Assembly (NCBI RefSeq): GCF_001955535.1
Contig: NZ_MPVN01000005.1
Coordinates: 186,001-250,000 of the forward strand
DNA: 64,000 nucleotides
Source of the DNA: Paenibacillus sp. FSL H7-0326
Lineage (GTDB): Bacteria; Bacillota; Bacilli; Paenibacillales; Paenibacillaceae
Direction of reading: 5' to 3'
Below, piece by piece: positions 7,726 to 16,826 of this stretch. Under the pieces are notes generated by a model. It ran no database searches, was not told the origin of the DNA, and worked only from the letters and a program-made list of their open reading frames with translations. The position numbers and the translations under genes were made by a program. Every line of letters starts with the position of its first letter. The stretch's first letter is position 1.

Positions 7726-8208
7726 TTACTTTATAACATTTATTCCTAACAGCACCAGTATCCCCATTCCGACAGCCCATACGACTATGGCAATCGTCTG
7801 CCAAATCATCACATATCGTTTCGATGCACCCGATGCGATACAGACTAAAGCCGCAATATGGTCTCCAATCAACAAAGGACCTAGTAGCGACACTCCGGGA
7901 ACACCGTACTTTTGGAATAGATTCTGCCCGCGTTCTAGACGTTTATTGTGTTTTTCTTGTTTACGTTCGGACGATTTTCTTCTCTGCAGCCACTGCCTTA
8001 CGCGATCACTAGCCAGGATAACAACCATAACCGAGATCCAGTTTCCGACGATTGCCGCTACGATCGTCATCACTGCAGGGAACCCGAGCGCAATCCCTAC
8101 AGGTACTGCAAAGTATCCTTCGAGAAAGGGGATCATTCCTACGAGCATAACCCCCAGGAATTGTAATATCGGACTCGAATCTTGCAGCTGTTGCAAAAAT
8201 TGTTCCAA
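7726..8208 (-). CDS. Small multidrug export family membrane protein
   Basis: This 160-residue protein has four or so hydrophobic segments and the family marks of the small multidrug export family (Pfam Sm_multidrug_ex): GMIPFLEGYFAVPVG near residue 25 and GVSLLGPLLIGDHIAALVCIASG near 105-127, separated by a basic cytoplasmic loop (RRKSSERKQEKHNKRLERGQ). The export role is only an old family name; no substrate is established. Start is TTG at 8208, because AAAGGATG lies eight bases ahead and no in-frame ATG fits. It sits 63 bases after the ABC permease gene on the same strand and may be the last gene of that operon. Confidence 0.8.
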   Translation of the reverse strand: MEQFLQQLQDSSPILQFLGVMLVGMIPFLEGYFAVPVGIALGFPAVMTIVAAIVGNWISVMVVILASDRVRQWLQRRKSSERKQEKHNKRLERGQNLFQKYGVPGVSLLGPLLIGDHIAALVCIASGASKRYVMIWQTIAIVVWAVGMGILVLLGINVIK

Positions 8209-8271
8209 CTTGCCATCATCCTTTTCTAGTTTGAAATTAATTAATAAATAAATAAATACCTTTTAATCCTG

Positions 8272-9579
8272 TTAAATCTTATATGCCTTCATCGCTTTTC
8301 TAAGCTCCTTGATGCTTGGGCGTTTGCCATACATCAGCACCCCTGTGCGATAGATCTTAGCCGACAACCAGCCGAACACCAGAATCGACGCAACCAACAG
8401 GATGAGCGACACCCAAATTTCCCATACCGCAATTTCACCCATACCGATACGAAGAATCATCACCGTTGGAGAAGTAAACGGAACGAAGCTTGAGATTTGC
8501 ACGAGCAGGCTGTTCGGCGTACTAAGGCTGAAGATTCCGATATAAAAAGCAACTAAGGACAGCATCGTCATTGGAGTCAGCGCCTGACCCAGCTCTTCGG
8601 TACGGCTGACAATGGAACCAATGGCTGCGAACAGAACAGCATACAGGAAGAAGCCCAGGATATAGAATAAGAATCCATAGATCAGTACATCCAAATTCAT
8701 AGTGGACAAGTCGATATCAATACTGCGAAGCAGCTCGATATTGTGCGGCAGCATCAGGTTTCCGAAGATCACAAGCCCAAAGATTCCGATCTGCGTCAGG
8801 CTGAGCAGGAAGATCCCGATGATTTTTCCAAACATTTGAGTCAGCGGCGATACGCTCGTAATGAGAATTTCCATAATCCGCGAGCTCTTCTCTGCCGTAA
8901 TTTCAGATGCAATCATATTCCCGGTCATAATAATGGAGAAGAAGAACAAAATCATAAGAACATACACAAAAACATAATCAACAGCTGCACTTTCCACATC
9001 TGCTCCAGAACCAGCTGCAGCATCCTCTTCCACGCTTACCTCCTGAACATCAACGACAGCCGGAACGCTGATCGCTTCAATCTGCTCAGGACTAAGCGCA
9101 TCTTGTACGATCGATTTGGTCTTTGCATTTTGCAGTCCGGTTTGAATAGTTGTCATTACTGCCGGGGACGGATTCGCATCCTCTGCATAATAGGTAGCCA
9201 TTGGTGTTGTACCGTCTCCTGCAGCATGCAGCTCAACATATCCCTCGATTACTTCATCTGCCAGGTCCGTCTTCAGCTCTGGTGCATCCGCTTGCTCATA
9301 GGATATGAAGCGGAGAGCCGGAACCTGCTGACTTGCTACAAACTCCTCAAGCGCCTGAGCGGACTCCTGCTGCTCACCTACAACAAGCCCAATCGCCGGG
9401 ATATCGGCGGGAGCATTACCACCACTCTCTCCGTCATTGCCTGCAAACATATCGATTACATAAGGGATATTCATGCCGATGGTCATCAGTATAGCCAGAA
9501 CCAATGTCGTTATTTTGAATGCCTTCGTCTTGGCCTTCTGCTTGTAAGTAAAACCAATAATCGTCCCGAGTTTATTCAT
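8272..9579 (-). CDS. ABC-2 type transporter permease (NatB/YhaP-like)
   Basis: This 435-residue membrane protein has one N-terminal transmembrane segment (about 22-44), a large extracellular domain (about 50-200), and then five or six transmembrane helices (from about 205). This is the layout of NatB/YhaP sodium or drug exporter permeases. The stretch EITAEKSSRIMEILITSVSP is a family signature next to the first helix of the C-terminal half. It overlaps the upstream ATPase gene by 8 bases, so the two proteins form one exporter. The transported substrate is unknown; the B. subtilis relatives have been linked to sodium or antimicrobial export. Confidence 0.9.
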   Translation of the reverse strand: MNKLGTIIGFTYKQKAKTKAFKITTLVLAILMTIGMNIPYVIDMFAGNDGESGGNAPADIPAIGLVVGEQQESAQALEEFVASQQVPALRFISYEQADAPELKTDLADEVIEGYVELHAAGDGTTPMATYYAEDANPSPAVMTTIQTGLQNAKTKSIVQDALSPEQIEAISVPAVVDVQEVSVEEDAAAGSGADVESAAVDYVFVYVLMILFFFSIIMTGNMIASEITAEKSSRIMEILITSVSPLTQMFGKIIGIFLLSLTQIGIFGLVIFGNLMLPHNIELLRSIDIDLSTMNLDVLIYGFLFYILGFFLYAVLFAAIGSIVSRTEELGQALTPMTMLSLVAFYIGIFSLSTPNSLLVQISSFVPFTSPTVMILRIGMGEIAVWEIWVSLILLVASILVFGWLSAKIYRTGVLMYGKRPSIKELRKAMKAYKI

Positions 9580-10474
9580 GTCCGGTTCCTACCTCCTTGA
9601 TAAAGATTTGGTTAAGCGTAGGTTCTTTGATCTCAAAATGCTCGACCGTCGATTCCTGGAGCGCTTTTTGCAGAATCAATTGAGCCGCATCCAGAGAAGA
9701 GATTGTGATCAGATATCCTTTATCCATCGCTTCTACACGAGTGACACCTGCAATCTTCTCAAGTCCATTCAATCTATCGGTTGTTACAAGACGTACATGC
9801 TCGCGCGGATACCGTGATTTGACCTCCTGTATATTCCCCTGCACGACCGTATTCGAACGATGGAGAATCGTTATATTCTTACACAGCTCCTCCACATGCT
9901 CCATCCGGTGAGTTGAGAACAGAATCGAGGTGCCTTGATCCCGAAGCTCCTTGACCGTCGCTTTGAGCAGCTCAACGTTAACCGGATCGAGTCCACTGAA
10001 CGCTTCATCGAGGATCAATATTTGCGGATTATGCACGACAGCAGCGATAAAGCCCATCTTCTGCTGATTCCCTTTGGACAGCTCTTCGATCCGTTTATCG
10101 TAGTACTCGGGGACTTCGAACCGCTCCAGCCAGTATCGCAGGCTCTGATCCGCGTCCTTCGCATTCATACCGCGCAGCCTGCCCAGATAGTTAATCTGCT
10201 CACTGACCTTGACCTTTGGATACATTCCGCGCTCTTCGGGCAGATAACCCATCATATGCTGCAATTCAGGACTGTATTTTTTCCCGTTGTACAAAATCTC
10301 TCCGCCGTCCGGGTAGATCAGCCCCAGCACCATGCGCATCGTTGTTGTCTTACCCGCACCATTGGCGCCAAGCAGTCCGTATATTTCTCCTTCGCCTACT
10401 TTAAGTGTTACCCCGTTAACCGCCGTCTTGTCTCCATACTGCTTCATTACTTGGCTCAGTTCTAATCGATTCAT
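9572..10474 (-). CDS. ABC transporter ATP-binding protein (NatA/YhaQ-like)
   Basis: This 300-residue ATPase has Walker A GANGAGKT (about 36-43), the Q-loop region, the ABC signature LSKGNQQK (a variant of LSGGQ) and Walker B ILILDEAFSGLD, with the switch histidine in STHRMEH. The C-terminal 80 residues form the DUF4162-type domain found in NatA-like exporters. It overlaps the upstream ATPase by 4 bases (ATGA) and the downstream permease by 8, so translation is coupled. With the permease at 8272 it makes a NatAB-type exporter. Confidence 0.9.
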   Translation of the reverse strand: MNRLELSQVMKQYGDKTAVNGVTLKVGEGEIYGLLGANGAGKTTTMRMVLGLIYPDGGEILYNGKKYSPELQHMMGYLPEERGMYPKVKVSEQINYLGRLRGMNAKDADQSLRYWLERFEVPEYYDKRIEELSKGNQQKMGFIAAVVHNPQILILDEAFSGLDPVNVELLKATVKELRDQGTSILFSTHRMEHVEELCKNITILHRSNTVVQGNIQEVKSRYPREHVRLVTTDRLNGLEKIAGVTRVEAMDKGYLITISSLDAAQLILQKALQESTVEHFEIKEPTLNQIFIKEVGTGHE

Positions 10475-11394
10475 CGTATCTTCTCCCCCTTTTTCGTCTC
10501 CCAGCCTGCCGGACCGTATCCTTCAATCCAATAAGCCAATATCTCATCCAGCTCTAGAATTCGGGCCTTCACTGGCGTTATGCCAGACTCGGATAGAATC
10601 TCCATGACGTCTCTCGTATGTGTTGTTACAATTCGCCGGATACTCCCGGTTTCCTCTGACCAATCCACGATCCCCGGCAGATGCGCCGGCTTGATATCGC
10701 CCTCGTACCAAATTTCTCTCCAGCTGTCTAGAAGCAGATCTTTCTCCGCCATCCCGAGGGTGTGCCCTCGATGCATGAGGATAATATAGTCAGCAAGCCG
10801 CCGGATTTCGTCAAGGATGTGAGTTGCAATGATGACGGTCGTATTCCCTAGATCCATATAACGCTGGAGTTCTGTTATCATCTGCTTCCAAGAGAAGGGA
10901 TCGAGTCCTGAAGAAGGTTCATCCAGAATGAGCAGCCTAGGCTGTGCGGCCAGCGCTGCTGCGATTTCATACTTCCTGCGCTCCCCCTTCGACATCTTCT
11001 TCAGTTTCGACTTGAGAGGAACCTCGAACTTACTCAGCAGCTCTTCAAACAAGCCCTGATTCCAATTGGGATACCAATAGGCCCGAAATTCAGCCGCTTC
11101 CATCGCCGTCATATGATCTTCATCCAGAATGGATTTCTCTGTTACCGAACTGATCTTCTCCCGAAGCTCTGGTGGGAGCTCGCCTTCCACTTCACTTCCG
11201 TACCAGAGAATCCTTCCCGAATCAGGCATGACAATCTTCTGCAGCATATTCAGCAGCGTGCTCTTGCCTGATCCGTTATGTCCGACAAGGGCATATATAT
11301 AGCCCTCAGCCAGCTCCATATTAATGGGTCCGATCGTTTTCTCTTTTCGGGATTTATATACCTCTTGCATTGTTATTACGGGAGCTTCTGTCAT
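10471..11394 (-). CDS. ABC transporter ATP-binding protein (YtrB-like)
   Basis: This 307-residue ATPase has Walker A GHNGSGKST (about 38-46), signature MSKGERRK and Walker B LLILDEPSSGLDP with TH in IIATHILDE. The C-terminal extension is longer than in NatA and resembles YtrB, the ATPase paired with a GntR regulator in cell-wall-stress ABC loci. Its likely membrane partner is the 239-residue protein at 11872. It overlaps the GntR gene by 4 bases upstream and the second ATPase by 4 bases downstream. So one operon encodes two ATPases, one of each type. Confidence 0.88.
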   Translation of the reverse strand: MTEAPVITMQEVYKSRKEKTIGPINMELAEGYIYALVGHNGSGKSTLLNMLQKIVMPDSGRILWYGSEVEGELPPELREKISSVTEKSILDEDHMTAMEAAEFRAYWYPNWNQGLFEELLSKFEVPLKSKLKKMSKGERRKYEIAAALAAQPRLLILDEPSSGLDPFSWKQMITELQRYMDLGNTTVIIATHILDEIRRLADYIILMHRGHTLGMAEKDLLLDSWREIWYEGDIKPAHLPGIVDWSEETGSIRRIVTTHTRDVMEILSESGITPVKARILELDEILAYWIEGYGPAGWETKKGEKIR

Positions 11395-11798
11395 GACTGC
11401 TTCTCCTCCTTACCATCGTAGACCTCACGGAGCACCTCACTAAACCATGCGGTCAGCTCTTCCTTGGTACTGCCAACGGAGATGCCAACCTTGGCTGCCT
11501 GAACAAGCGCATCCTTGACTGCCGTCAGCTTGAACTCATTTCGCTCCTTCGTTCCGACTTCAGCTACGAAAGTACCCGTGCCTTGTTTTGTACGAAGAAG
11601 CCCTTCATTCTCCAAATCCTGATACACTCTTCGTACCGTAATTACACTGCAGCTAAGACTGCCTGCAAATTCACGAATAGACGGCAATAGCGTTCCCTCC
11701 TTAACCTGACCGGATATTATTAGTGAACGCAGCTGACTTTCAATCTGATGGTACAAGGGCTCCGCACTGTTCTCATTAATTTGAATGGGTATATTCAC
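11391..11798 (-). CDS. GntR-family transcriptional regulator (YtrA subfamily)
   Basis: This 135-residue repressor has a winged-helix DNA-binding domain (about 10-80, with PLYHQIESQLRSLIISG and LPSIREFAGSLSCSVITVRRVY) and a short C-terminal helical tail, the length and form of the YtrA subfamily. Such repressors bind their own operon and respond to cell-envelope antibiotics or stress. The start is GTG at 11798. The gene precedes the two ATPases. The palindrome at 12628-12645 upstream of the first gene of this cluster is its likely operator. Confidence 0.88.
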   Translation of the reverse strand: MNIPIQINENSAEPLYHQIESQLRSLIISGQVKEGTLLPSIREFAGSLSCSVITVRRVYQDLENEGLLRTKQGTGTFVAEVGTKERNEFKLTAVKDALVQAAKVGISVGSTKEELTAWFSEVLREVYDGKEEKQS

Positions 11799-11871
11799 AG
11801 GATGCGCACCCCCTCAGCCTGTATAGATTCATTCTCGATTGTTCTCATTTGTTCGTCTCCGTCCTGCTCTC

Positions 11872-12591
11872 TTAACTCAAATCCCTTATTAACAATTGTC
11901 TGCGAGTCAACTTGAAGCTGATCGTAAGACTGGCTGCAGCGATAAGCAGCATCCCCCACATTATCGGCGATAATAAACCATAATCAGCACTTTGCTGAAG
12001 TGTAATTTTAATCAAATTCTGGTCGAACATCGCAGCTAGCAATGAGACGAGCAGAGTGAATAGCATCAGAGCCATGGTTTGAACAAAATATCGCTTGCCG
12101 CTGCAATTAAATTCCCAGTAGAAGTAGATCGAGTTAATGAACAGCCCATACCCAATCCACATGATTGTGAACGCCAGGACCCCCGATAGTCCAAATTGCT
12201 CTCCTCGAAGAGCTGCTACATAGATCAAGCTGAAGAATGCAATCCCGTTAATTACAAAAGTGATCAGCATTTGAATGATACGATTCAAGAGAAGGGCATC
12301 CACAGGAACAGGAATCCGTCTCATATAAGCAAGCATTTGTGTATATGAATCTTCCTGTAAATAACGAAAGGACCTTCTTGAGAAGAAAAAGCCTAAGAAT
12401 GGAACAAATATAAGAAAAAAGTTATCCCCCATTAACGTATAGCCTTTATCCTTCAGTGCTTCATGCATGGAGGCGCCGCACATAATTGCCGCATACGCTG
12501 TGAACAACAGAGTCCAGATCCATTGAAGCCAATCTCGCCCCAATTCCTGCCTCGTCATCCACCAAGCTTGCTTCCTTACTTTCGAACTCAT
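11872..12591 (-). CDS. ABC-2-like membrane protein, first gene of the GntR/ABC operon
   Basis: This 239-residue protein has six hydrophobic segments: residues about 18-40, 53-70, 98-122, 130-152, 166-190 and 208-230. It starts with basic residues and has no recognisable catalytic motif. I start at 12591, where AGGGGG lies nine bases upstream; a longer open frame to 12666 runs across the promoter. It belongs with the YtrB-like ATPase as a membrane partner by position and by the operator/promoter upstream, although the sequence match to a named permease family is not strong. The GntR gene starts about 73 bases after its stop. Confidence 0.75.
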   Translation of the reverse strand: MSSKVRKQAWWMTRQELGRDWLQWIWTLLFTAYAAIMCGASMHEALKDKGYTLMGDNFFLIFVPFLGFFFSRRSFRYLQEDSYTQMLAYMRRIPVPVDALLLNRIIQMLITFVINGIAFFSLIYVAALRGEQFGLSGVLAFTIMWIGYGLFINSIYFYWEFNCSGKRYFVQTMALMLFTLLVSLLAAMFDQNLIKITLQQSADYGLLSPIMWGMLLIAAASLTISFKLTRRQLLIRDLS

Positions 12592-12627
12592 GCTGTATAT
12601 CCCCCTCACCATTCCAGGTGTGATTAC

Positions 12628-12676
12628 TGTATATATCTTTATACACACTATACAAACTAAACTCATACCAAGTCAA
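12628..12676 (-). promoter_or_regulatory. Promoter with GntR (YtrA-type) operator
   Basis: On the minus strand a -35 TTGACT (12676-12671) and -10 TATAGT (12652-12647) are 18 bases apart. Immediately after the -10 lies a palindrome TGTATA-n6-TATACA (12645-12628) covering the likely start of transcription. This is where a GntR repressor would block initiation, and the gene for one lies in the operon. Confidence 0.75.
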
Positions 12677-12694
12677 CCTCTTTTTGTAAAAAAA

Positions 12695-12722
12695 GAATGT
12701 GACCGCCTTCTGCGTCACATTC
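12695..12722 (-). terminator. Bidirectional terminator between LysR gene and GntR/ABC operon
   Basis: GAATGTGAC and GTCACATTC pair around ten bases, with seven T on the minus-strand side after the stem. It ends transcription of the LysR gene. Confidence 0.75.
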
Positions 12723-12748
12723 TTTACATTTTGTGTATGGCCTCATAT

Positions 12749-13636
12749 TCATACCTCTCTCACAGGCACAGCAAACTCCCTCCGCAGCACATCAACAAAT
12801 GCACTTTGAACAGGTGACTGCCACCTGCTTCCATGATAATAAGCCTGGCTGTATATCTTTGTCGGCATTTGGATCTCCCGATAGATAAGCTGCCCCTTTG
12901 CTTCAGCTTCCTTCACAACCATATGCGGCAGTATAGCTATGCCTAATTGAGCCATAACCGATTGTTTGATCACCTCGATGCTCGAGCTCTCCAATGTGCG
13001 TTCAGGAGCAGCTCCATTTTGCATGAGCACCCTATGGACCAGCTTGCGGTAGCTGCACTCCGGCTCTGTATATATAAAGGGATATTGCTGCAGCAATTGA
13101 TAATAACTTTGGTCTGCGTGACCCTCAGGGAGAATCCAGCCAAATTCCTCCTGACGAAGCAATATGGTCACCATTTCATCATATTCCAGCTGCTCTCCAA
13201 TTCGAAAAACAATGTCTGTCTCGCCTTCTCTCAGCCTTTGCAGCTCATTAACACCAGATGAAGCTTCAATGGTAATATTCACCTTCGGATACTGTTCCCT
13301 GAACTTCTTGAGTATCCCAGGCAGTAGATATACAGCAACCGATTCATTCGCTGTAATGCTAAGGCTTCCGGTCACTTCGTGCTTCTCTCTGGATATTTCC
13401 TTCGCCTTCTCATAGATGGCAAGCAGCTCAATGGCATATTGATGAAATCGTTCCCCCGGCTCGGTCAGGATCGTCTTCTTGCCAAGACGGTCAAACAGAC
13501 GCAAGCTCAAATCCTGCTCCAGGAACTGAATATGCATCGTAACGGTGGATTGCGCATAGCTAAGTGCTTCTGCCGCTTTGGAGAAGCCTCCGTGCTTCAC
13601 TACAGCACAAAATGTTTTGACATGCTTGATATCCAT
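12749..13636 (-). CDS. LysR-family transcriptional regulator
   Basis: This 295-residue regulator has a winged helix-turn-helix at residues 3-60 (FCAVVKHGGFSKAAEALSYAQSTVTMHI is the canonical LysR HTH, followed by FDRLGKK) and a periplasmic-binding-like effector domain (about 90-290). It is divergent from the aspartate-semialdehyde dehydrogenase gene with 117 bases between the starts, the standard LysR layout for control of a target. A link to amino acid metabolism is inferred from this neighbour. Confidence 0.9.
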   Translation of the reverse strand: MDIKHVKTFCAVVKHGGFSKAAEALSYAQSTVTMHIQFLEQDLSLRLFDRLGKKTILTEPGERFHQYAIELLAIYEKAKEISREKHEVTGSLSITANESVAVYLLPGILKKFREQYPKVNITIEASSGVNELQRLREGETDIVFRIGEQLEYDEMVTILLRQEEFGWILPEGHADQSYYQLLQQYPFIYTEPECSYRKLVHRVLMQNGAAPERTLESSSIEVIKQSVMAQLGIAILPHMVVKEAEAKGQLIYREIQMPTKIYSQAYYHGSRWQSPVQSAFVDVLRREFAVPVREV

Positions 13637-13753
13637 GGCGTTGCTCCTTTATATCATCCTTTGCGAACAACCTTATCGGATCTTCTGATGATCATTATAC
13701 CATCTGCTGTATTACAATGAATGAATTCAAGATGTGAGGAGGACCATTAATCC

Positions 13754-14797
13754 ATGAAAAAAACAGAGTACCATGTGGCAATCGTCGGCGCTACCGGAGC
13801 TGTCGGAACTAAAATTAAGGAACTGCTTGAACAAGATACCCATTTTGCAATCGGTCAATTGAAGCTGCTCTCCTCTCGGAGATCTGCAGGCACACTCATC
13901 TCGTTTCGAGATGAACAAATCTCGTGTGAAGAGCTGACAGCGTCCAGCTTTGAAGATGTAGATATCGCCTTTTTCAGCGCAGGCGGTGAGGTGTCAAGGC
14001 AATTCGTGCCTATTGCGGTGAGAAGCGGGGCAATCGTTATAGATAATACAAGTGAATTCCGTATGCATAAGGAAGTGCCGTTAGTTGTTCCCGAGGTCAA
14101 TCCACATGTGCTGAAGACCCACCAAGGCATCGTATCCGTACCGAACTGCTCTGCCCTGCAAATGGTCACTGCTCTTACACCTATACACCACACTTACGGT
14201 CTCGAACGCATTATTGTCTCCACCTATCAGGCCGTATCGGGTTCAGGTGTCGGGGCCATAACGGAGCTGCTGTCCCAAGCGCAATCCTCTCTTCAAGGAG
14301 AACCCGCTCAAGCTAACCTGCTGCCTGCCAAAAAAGATAAAAAGCATTATCCGATAGCATTCAACGTGCTGCCCCAGGTCGATGTATTTACAGAGAATGA
14401 CTACAGCTTCGAAGAGCGGAAGATGATGGATGAAACAAAGAAAATCATGGAGCTGCCCTTCTTAAAAATGGCTGCAACCTGTGTCCGCGTTCCTGTCGTC
14501 ACTGGCCATTCCGAGTCTGTATACATTGAACTGACAGCTCCTGCGTCGGTGAGTGAAATTCGCGAGCTTCTGTCCCAATCACCTGGTGTTGTCGTACAGG
14601 ATAACCCCTCAGAGCAGCTATACCCCACGCCACTGCAGGCAGCAGGAAGCCCTGATGTATTCGTCGGCCGAATCCGCAAGGACCCGGATATTCCTAATGC
14701 ATTCCATCTGTGGATCGTTTCTGATAACCTGCTCAAAGGCGCTGCGTGGAATTCACTGCAAATTGCCCACAGCCTGATGGAACAGGACCTTATCTGA
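13754..14797 (+). CDS. asd: Aspartate-semialdehyde dehydrogenase
   Basis: This 347-residue enzyme converts aspartyl phosphate to aspartate semialdehyde (with NADPH), the branch point to lysine, threonine and methionine. NADP fold: VAIVGATGAVG at 8-18. Catalytic Cys132 lies in VPNCSALQM (usual form PNCSTIQ) and Q159 in STYQAVSGSG. The dimer and substrate region RVPVVTGHSE follows. Length matches the family. AGGAGG stands 11 bases ahead of the start. It is divergent from a LysR regulator and not linked to dapA or lysC, which suggests a second, regulated copy; whether another copy exists cannot be seen here. Confidence 0.92.
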   Translation: MKKTEYHVAIVGATGAVGTKIKELLEQDTHFAIGQLKLLSSRRSAGTLISFRDEQISCEELTASSFEDVDIAFFSAGGEVSRQFVPIAVRSGAIVIDNTSEFRMHKEVPLVVPEVNPHVLKTHQGIVSVPNCSALQMVTALTPIHHTYGLERIIVSTYQAVSGSGVGAITELLSQAQSSLQGEPAQANLLPAKKDKKHYPIAFNVLPQVDVFTENDYSFEERKMMDETKKIMELPFLKMAATCVRVPVVTGHSESVYIELTAPASVSEIRELLSQSPGVVVQDNPSEQLYPTPLQAAGSPDVFVGRIRKDPDIPNAFHLWIVSDNLLKGAAWNSLQIAHSLMEQDLI

Positions 14798-14829
14798 TTG
14801 TAATGCTATTGCCTTTGCTTATAGAAAAA

Positions 14830-14863
14830 GCCTACCCACCACGTGTTCACGTTGTGGGTAGGC
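14830..14863. terminator. Bidirectional terminator between asd and the oxidase operon
   Basis: GCCTACCCAC...GTGGGTAGGC is a near-perfect stem flanked by A and T runs, so it can serve asd (plus) and the DUF420 gene (minus). Confidence 0.8.
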
Positions 14864-14943
14864 CTTTATATTACTAAATCCACTCAAAAAAGTTTAACCT
14901 GATAAATGCGATAAGCTATGAATATTTAACCTTGTGAAGCGTA

Positions 14944-15408
14944 TTAAGTACCTATAATGACTTCCCACACAGGCTTGGTATGACCGCCCGGATACATCAC
15001 GTAGAGAAGCGTATAGACGACAACCCCCGTAATGGCTGTAAAAAACCATACCATCGAGGTCACTCTCCCCAGCTTGCGATGCTTCGCATATTTCTCCTTG
15101 AAGCCCCAGACCAGGGTTGTAATCCCGAAGACGGCAGCCACGGTTGCCAAAATGATATGAAAAATTAAAAACACTTGGTAGAACAGTTTTAAATCATCAG
15201 GCCCACCCCAGGAGGTATTACCAACAATAAAGGTACGGGATGAGTAGATGATAAAAAACAGGATCGCTGCCCAAGCTCCGGCAATCATCATCTTCTTATG
15301 CGCCTCTCGTTTACCCTTTACGATGAGATACCAGCCAATCCCTACCAGCACTGCGCTGATCACTATAAAGGCCGTGCTTAGCATTGGCAGTAAGAAATCC
15401 AAGTCCAT
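14944..15408 (-). CDS. DUF420 family membrane protein (YozB/CtaM-like)
   Basis: This 154-residue protein has four transmembrane helices (about 10-28, 44-62, 75-100, 115-140), of the DUF420 family. In B. subtilis and S. aureus such a protein (YozB/CtaM) is needed to assemble aa3-type oxidases. I start at 15408, where GAGGGGGAAAAG stands just ahead, leaving out eight codons of an upstream frame. It lies last in the oxidase operon, 79 bases after ctaG, which supports the assembly role. Confidence 0.82.
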   Translation of the reverse strand: MDLDFLLPMLSTAFIVISAVLVGIGWYLIVKGKREAHKKMMIAGAWAAILFFIIYSSRTFIVGNTSWGGPDDLKLFYQVFLIFHIILATVAAVFGITTLVWGFKEKYAKHRKLGRVTSMVWFFTAITGVVVYTLLYVMYPGGHTKPVWEVIIGT

Positions 15409-15486
15409 GTCTTTTCCCCCTCGAGTCTTCACCTGCTTGTAGTCGTTCCTTGAATGCTTTAGTGAATCAATCTTCCCTATAGACCT

Positions 15487-16395
15487 TTATGCTTCAGTTC
15501 TACCTGGTACTTGTAAGGGAATATTCTCGTCATCCTCCTGACTTTCCTTCCGATACCACTGAAAGAACACGTATGCCAGCATCACACCAAATATCAGCTC
15601 CTGAATCATCTTCATCACAATGCCGCCGACCTGCTGATCCTGCTGTGCGGTTGACAGGAAATTGAAGAACGAAGGGCCGCCGATACCCTGCAGCCGAAGC
15701 TGTGTCTCAGGTGATACGCAGTATCCCATGGCTGCCACCCAGGCATTGGGATTGCTGTAGGTCTCATAGATGGACTCTGAGGCGAAGATGATCAGACCGC
15801 AAGCAGGCGTAAGCAGCACCATGTTGAGAAAGATATAGCCGATCTTGTGTAATCCTGACCCCCTGTCCCGCTCCGGTATCGGATGGACAAGTGATCCCCA
15901 CATCAGCATGGCAGTAATGAATAAGACGATATAATACAGCCGGTGCACGATGAAATGAAGCATGACATAATCATGAATCACCGGAATGTGATAGAAGGAG
16001 AACAGTCCATTAAACAGCAGTGCCGCTACGATCGGATGGCCTAGAAACGAGAACCACCGAACAGGACGATAATCCAGCACTTTGCGCCAGACCCATGCCG
16101 GGATCCCTCTCATAATGAGAGGTGGAGCCGCAATATAGGATAAAGCCATGCTGAGCATATGGAAGGTAAACATCGTGTGGCCAAACAAGCTGATCGGCCC
16201 GCCCTGTGCCATATACAAAATGAACATCCCGCATAGAAACATCCCTTTTTGCCGTGTCGTTGCCTTCTCACTTCCTCTTGCCTTCTCGGCAATCGGACCA
16301 ATCACAACAAAATACAGTGCAGTCATCATCATCATAAAAGCCAAAAACAGCGGGCTCCACAGATCATTAAAGCTGAAATATTGTAGACCGAGCAT
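15487..16395 (-). CDS. ctaG: Cytochrome c oxidase assembly factor CtaG
   Basis: This 302-residue membrane protein of the CtaG/caa3_CtaG family has seven or so helices, with family marks MFLCGMFILYMAQGGPISLFG and MLHFIVHRLYYIVLFITAMLMWGSLVHPIP. It helps build the caa3 oxidase, probably in copper delivery. Start 16395: an AGGAGGAGGAG ribosome-binding site precedes it by four to nine bases. Operon order ctaC-ctaD-ctaE-ctaF-ctaG-DUF420 matches Bacillales. Confidence 0.92.
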   Translation of the reverse strand: MLGLQYFSFNDLWSPLFLAFMMMMTALYFVVIGPIAEKARGSEKATTRQKGMFLCGMFILYMAQGGPISLFGHTMFTFHMLSMALSYIAAPPLIMRGIPAWVWRKVLDYRPVRWFSFLGHPIVAALLFNGLFSFYHIPVIHDYVMLHFIVHRLYYIVLFITAMLMWGSLVHPIPERDRGSGLHKIGYIFLNMVLLTPACGLIIFASESIYETYSNPNAWVAAMGYCVSPETQLRLQGIGGPSFFNFLSTAQQDQQVGGIVMKMIQELIFGVMLAYVFFQWYRKESQEDDENIPLQVPGRTEA

Positions 16396-16496
16396 GCTTC
16401 TCCTCCTCCTGCCCTGCTCCACGTAGATGAATGGTAATGATTGTCTTTATGAAAATTCGAAAAGGCGGCGAAAGATTCGCCGCCTTCTTGCCTTAC

Positions 16497-16823
16497 TTAC
16501 CACCACATCCACAATAAGGCGGTAATAATGGCCGTAAAGGCCACGAAGAATCCGAATGCCATAAAGATGAGCGGGATCAGATGCCCTTTGTCCTTCATAT
16601 GCATCCAATATGCCATCTGAATAATGACCTGAAGCACAGCCATGACCAGCAAAATAATAATCGTAAACGTATTATTCACACCGCCGGCGGCCACTGCAGC
16701 AAATGCAATTAGCGTAAGCGCGATCGAGAATATAAAGGCAACAATATGCTTCTCCGGTCCCTCCGGACGATGGCGATGCTTAACACCTTCCGCGCCCGAG
16801 CTAGATTGACCATTACCCGCCAT
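16497..16823 (-). CDS. ctaF: Cytochrome caa3 oxidase subunit IV
   Basis: This 108-residue membrane protein has three helices (about 26-45, 50-72, 83-105). The motif MAVLQVIIQMAYWMHMKDKG is the signature of bacterial oxidase subunit IV. It starts 3 bases after the ctaE stop and is part of the caa3 complex in the cytoplasmic membrane. Confidence 0.92.
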   Translation of the reverse strand: MAGNGQSSSGAEGVKHRHRPEGPEKHIVAFIFSIALTLIAFAAVAAGGVNNTFTIIILLVMAVLQVIIQMAYWMHMKDKGHLIPLIFMAFGFFVAFTAIITALLWMWW

Positions 16824-16826
16824 GGA

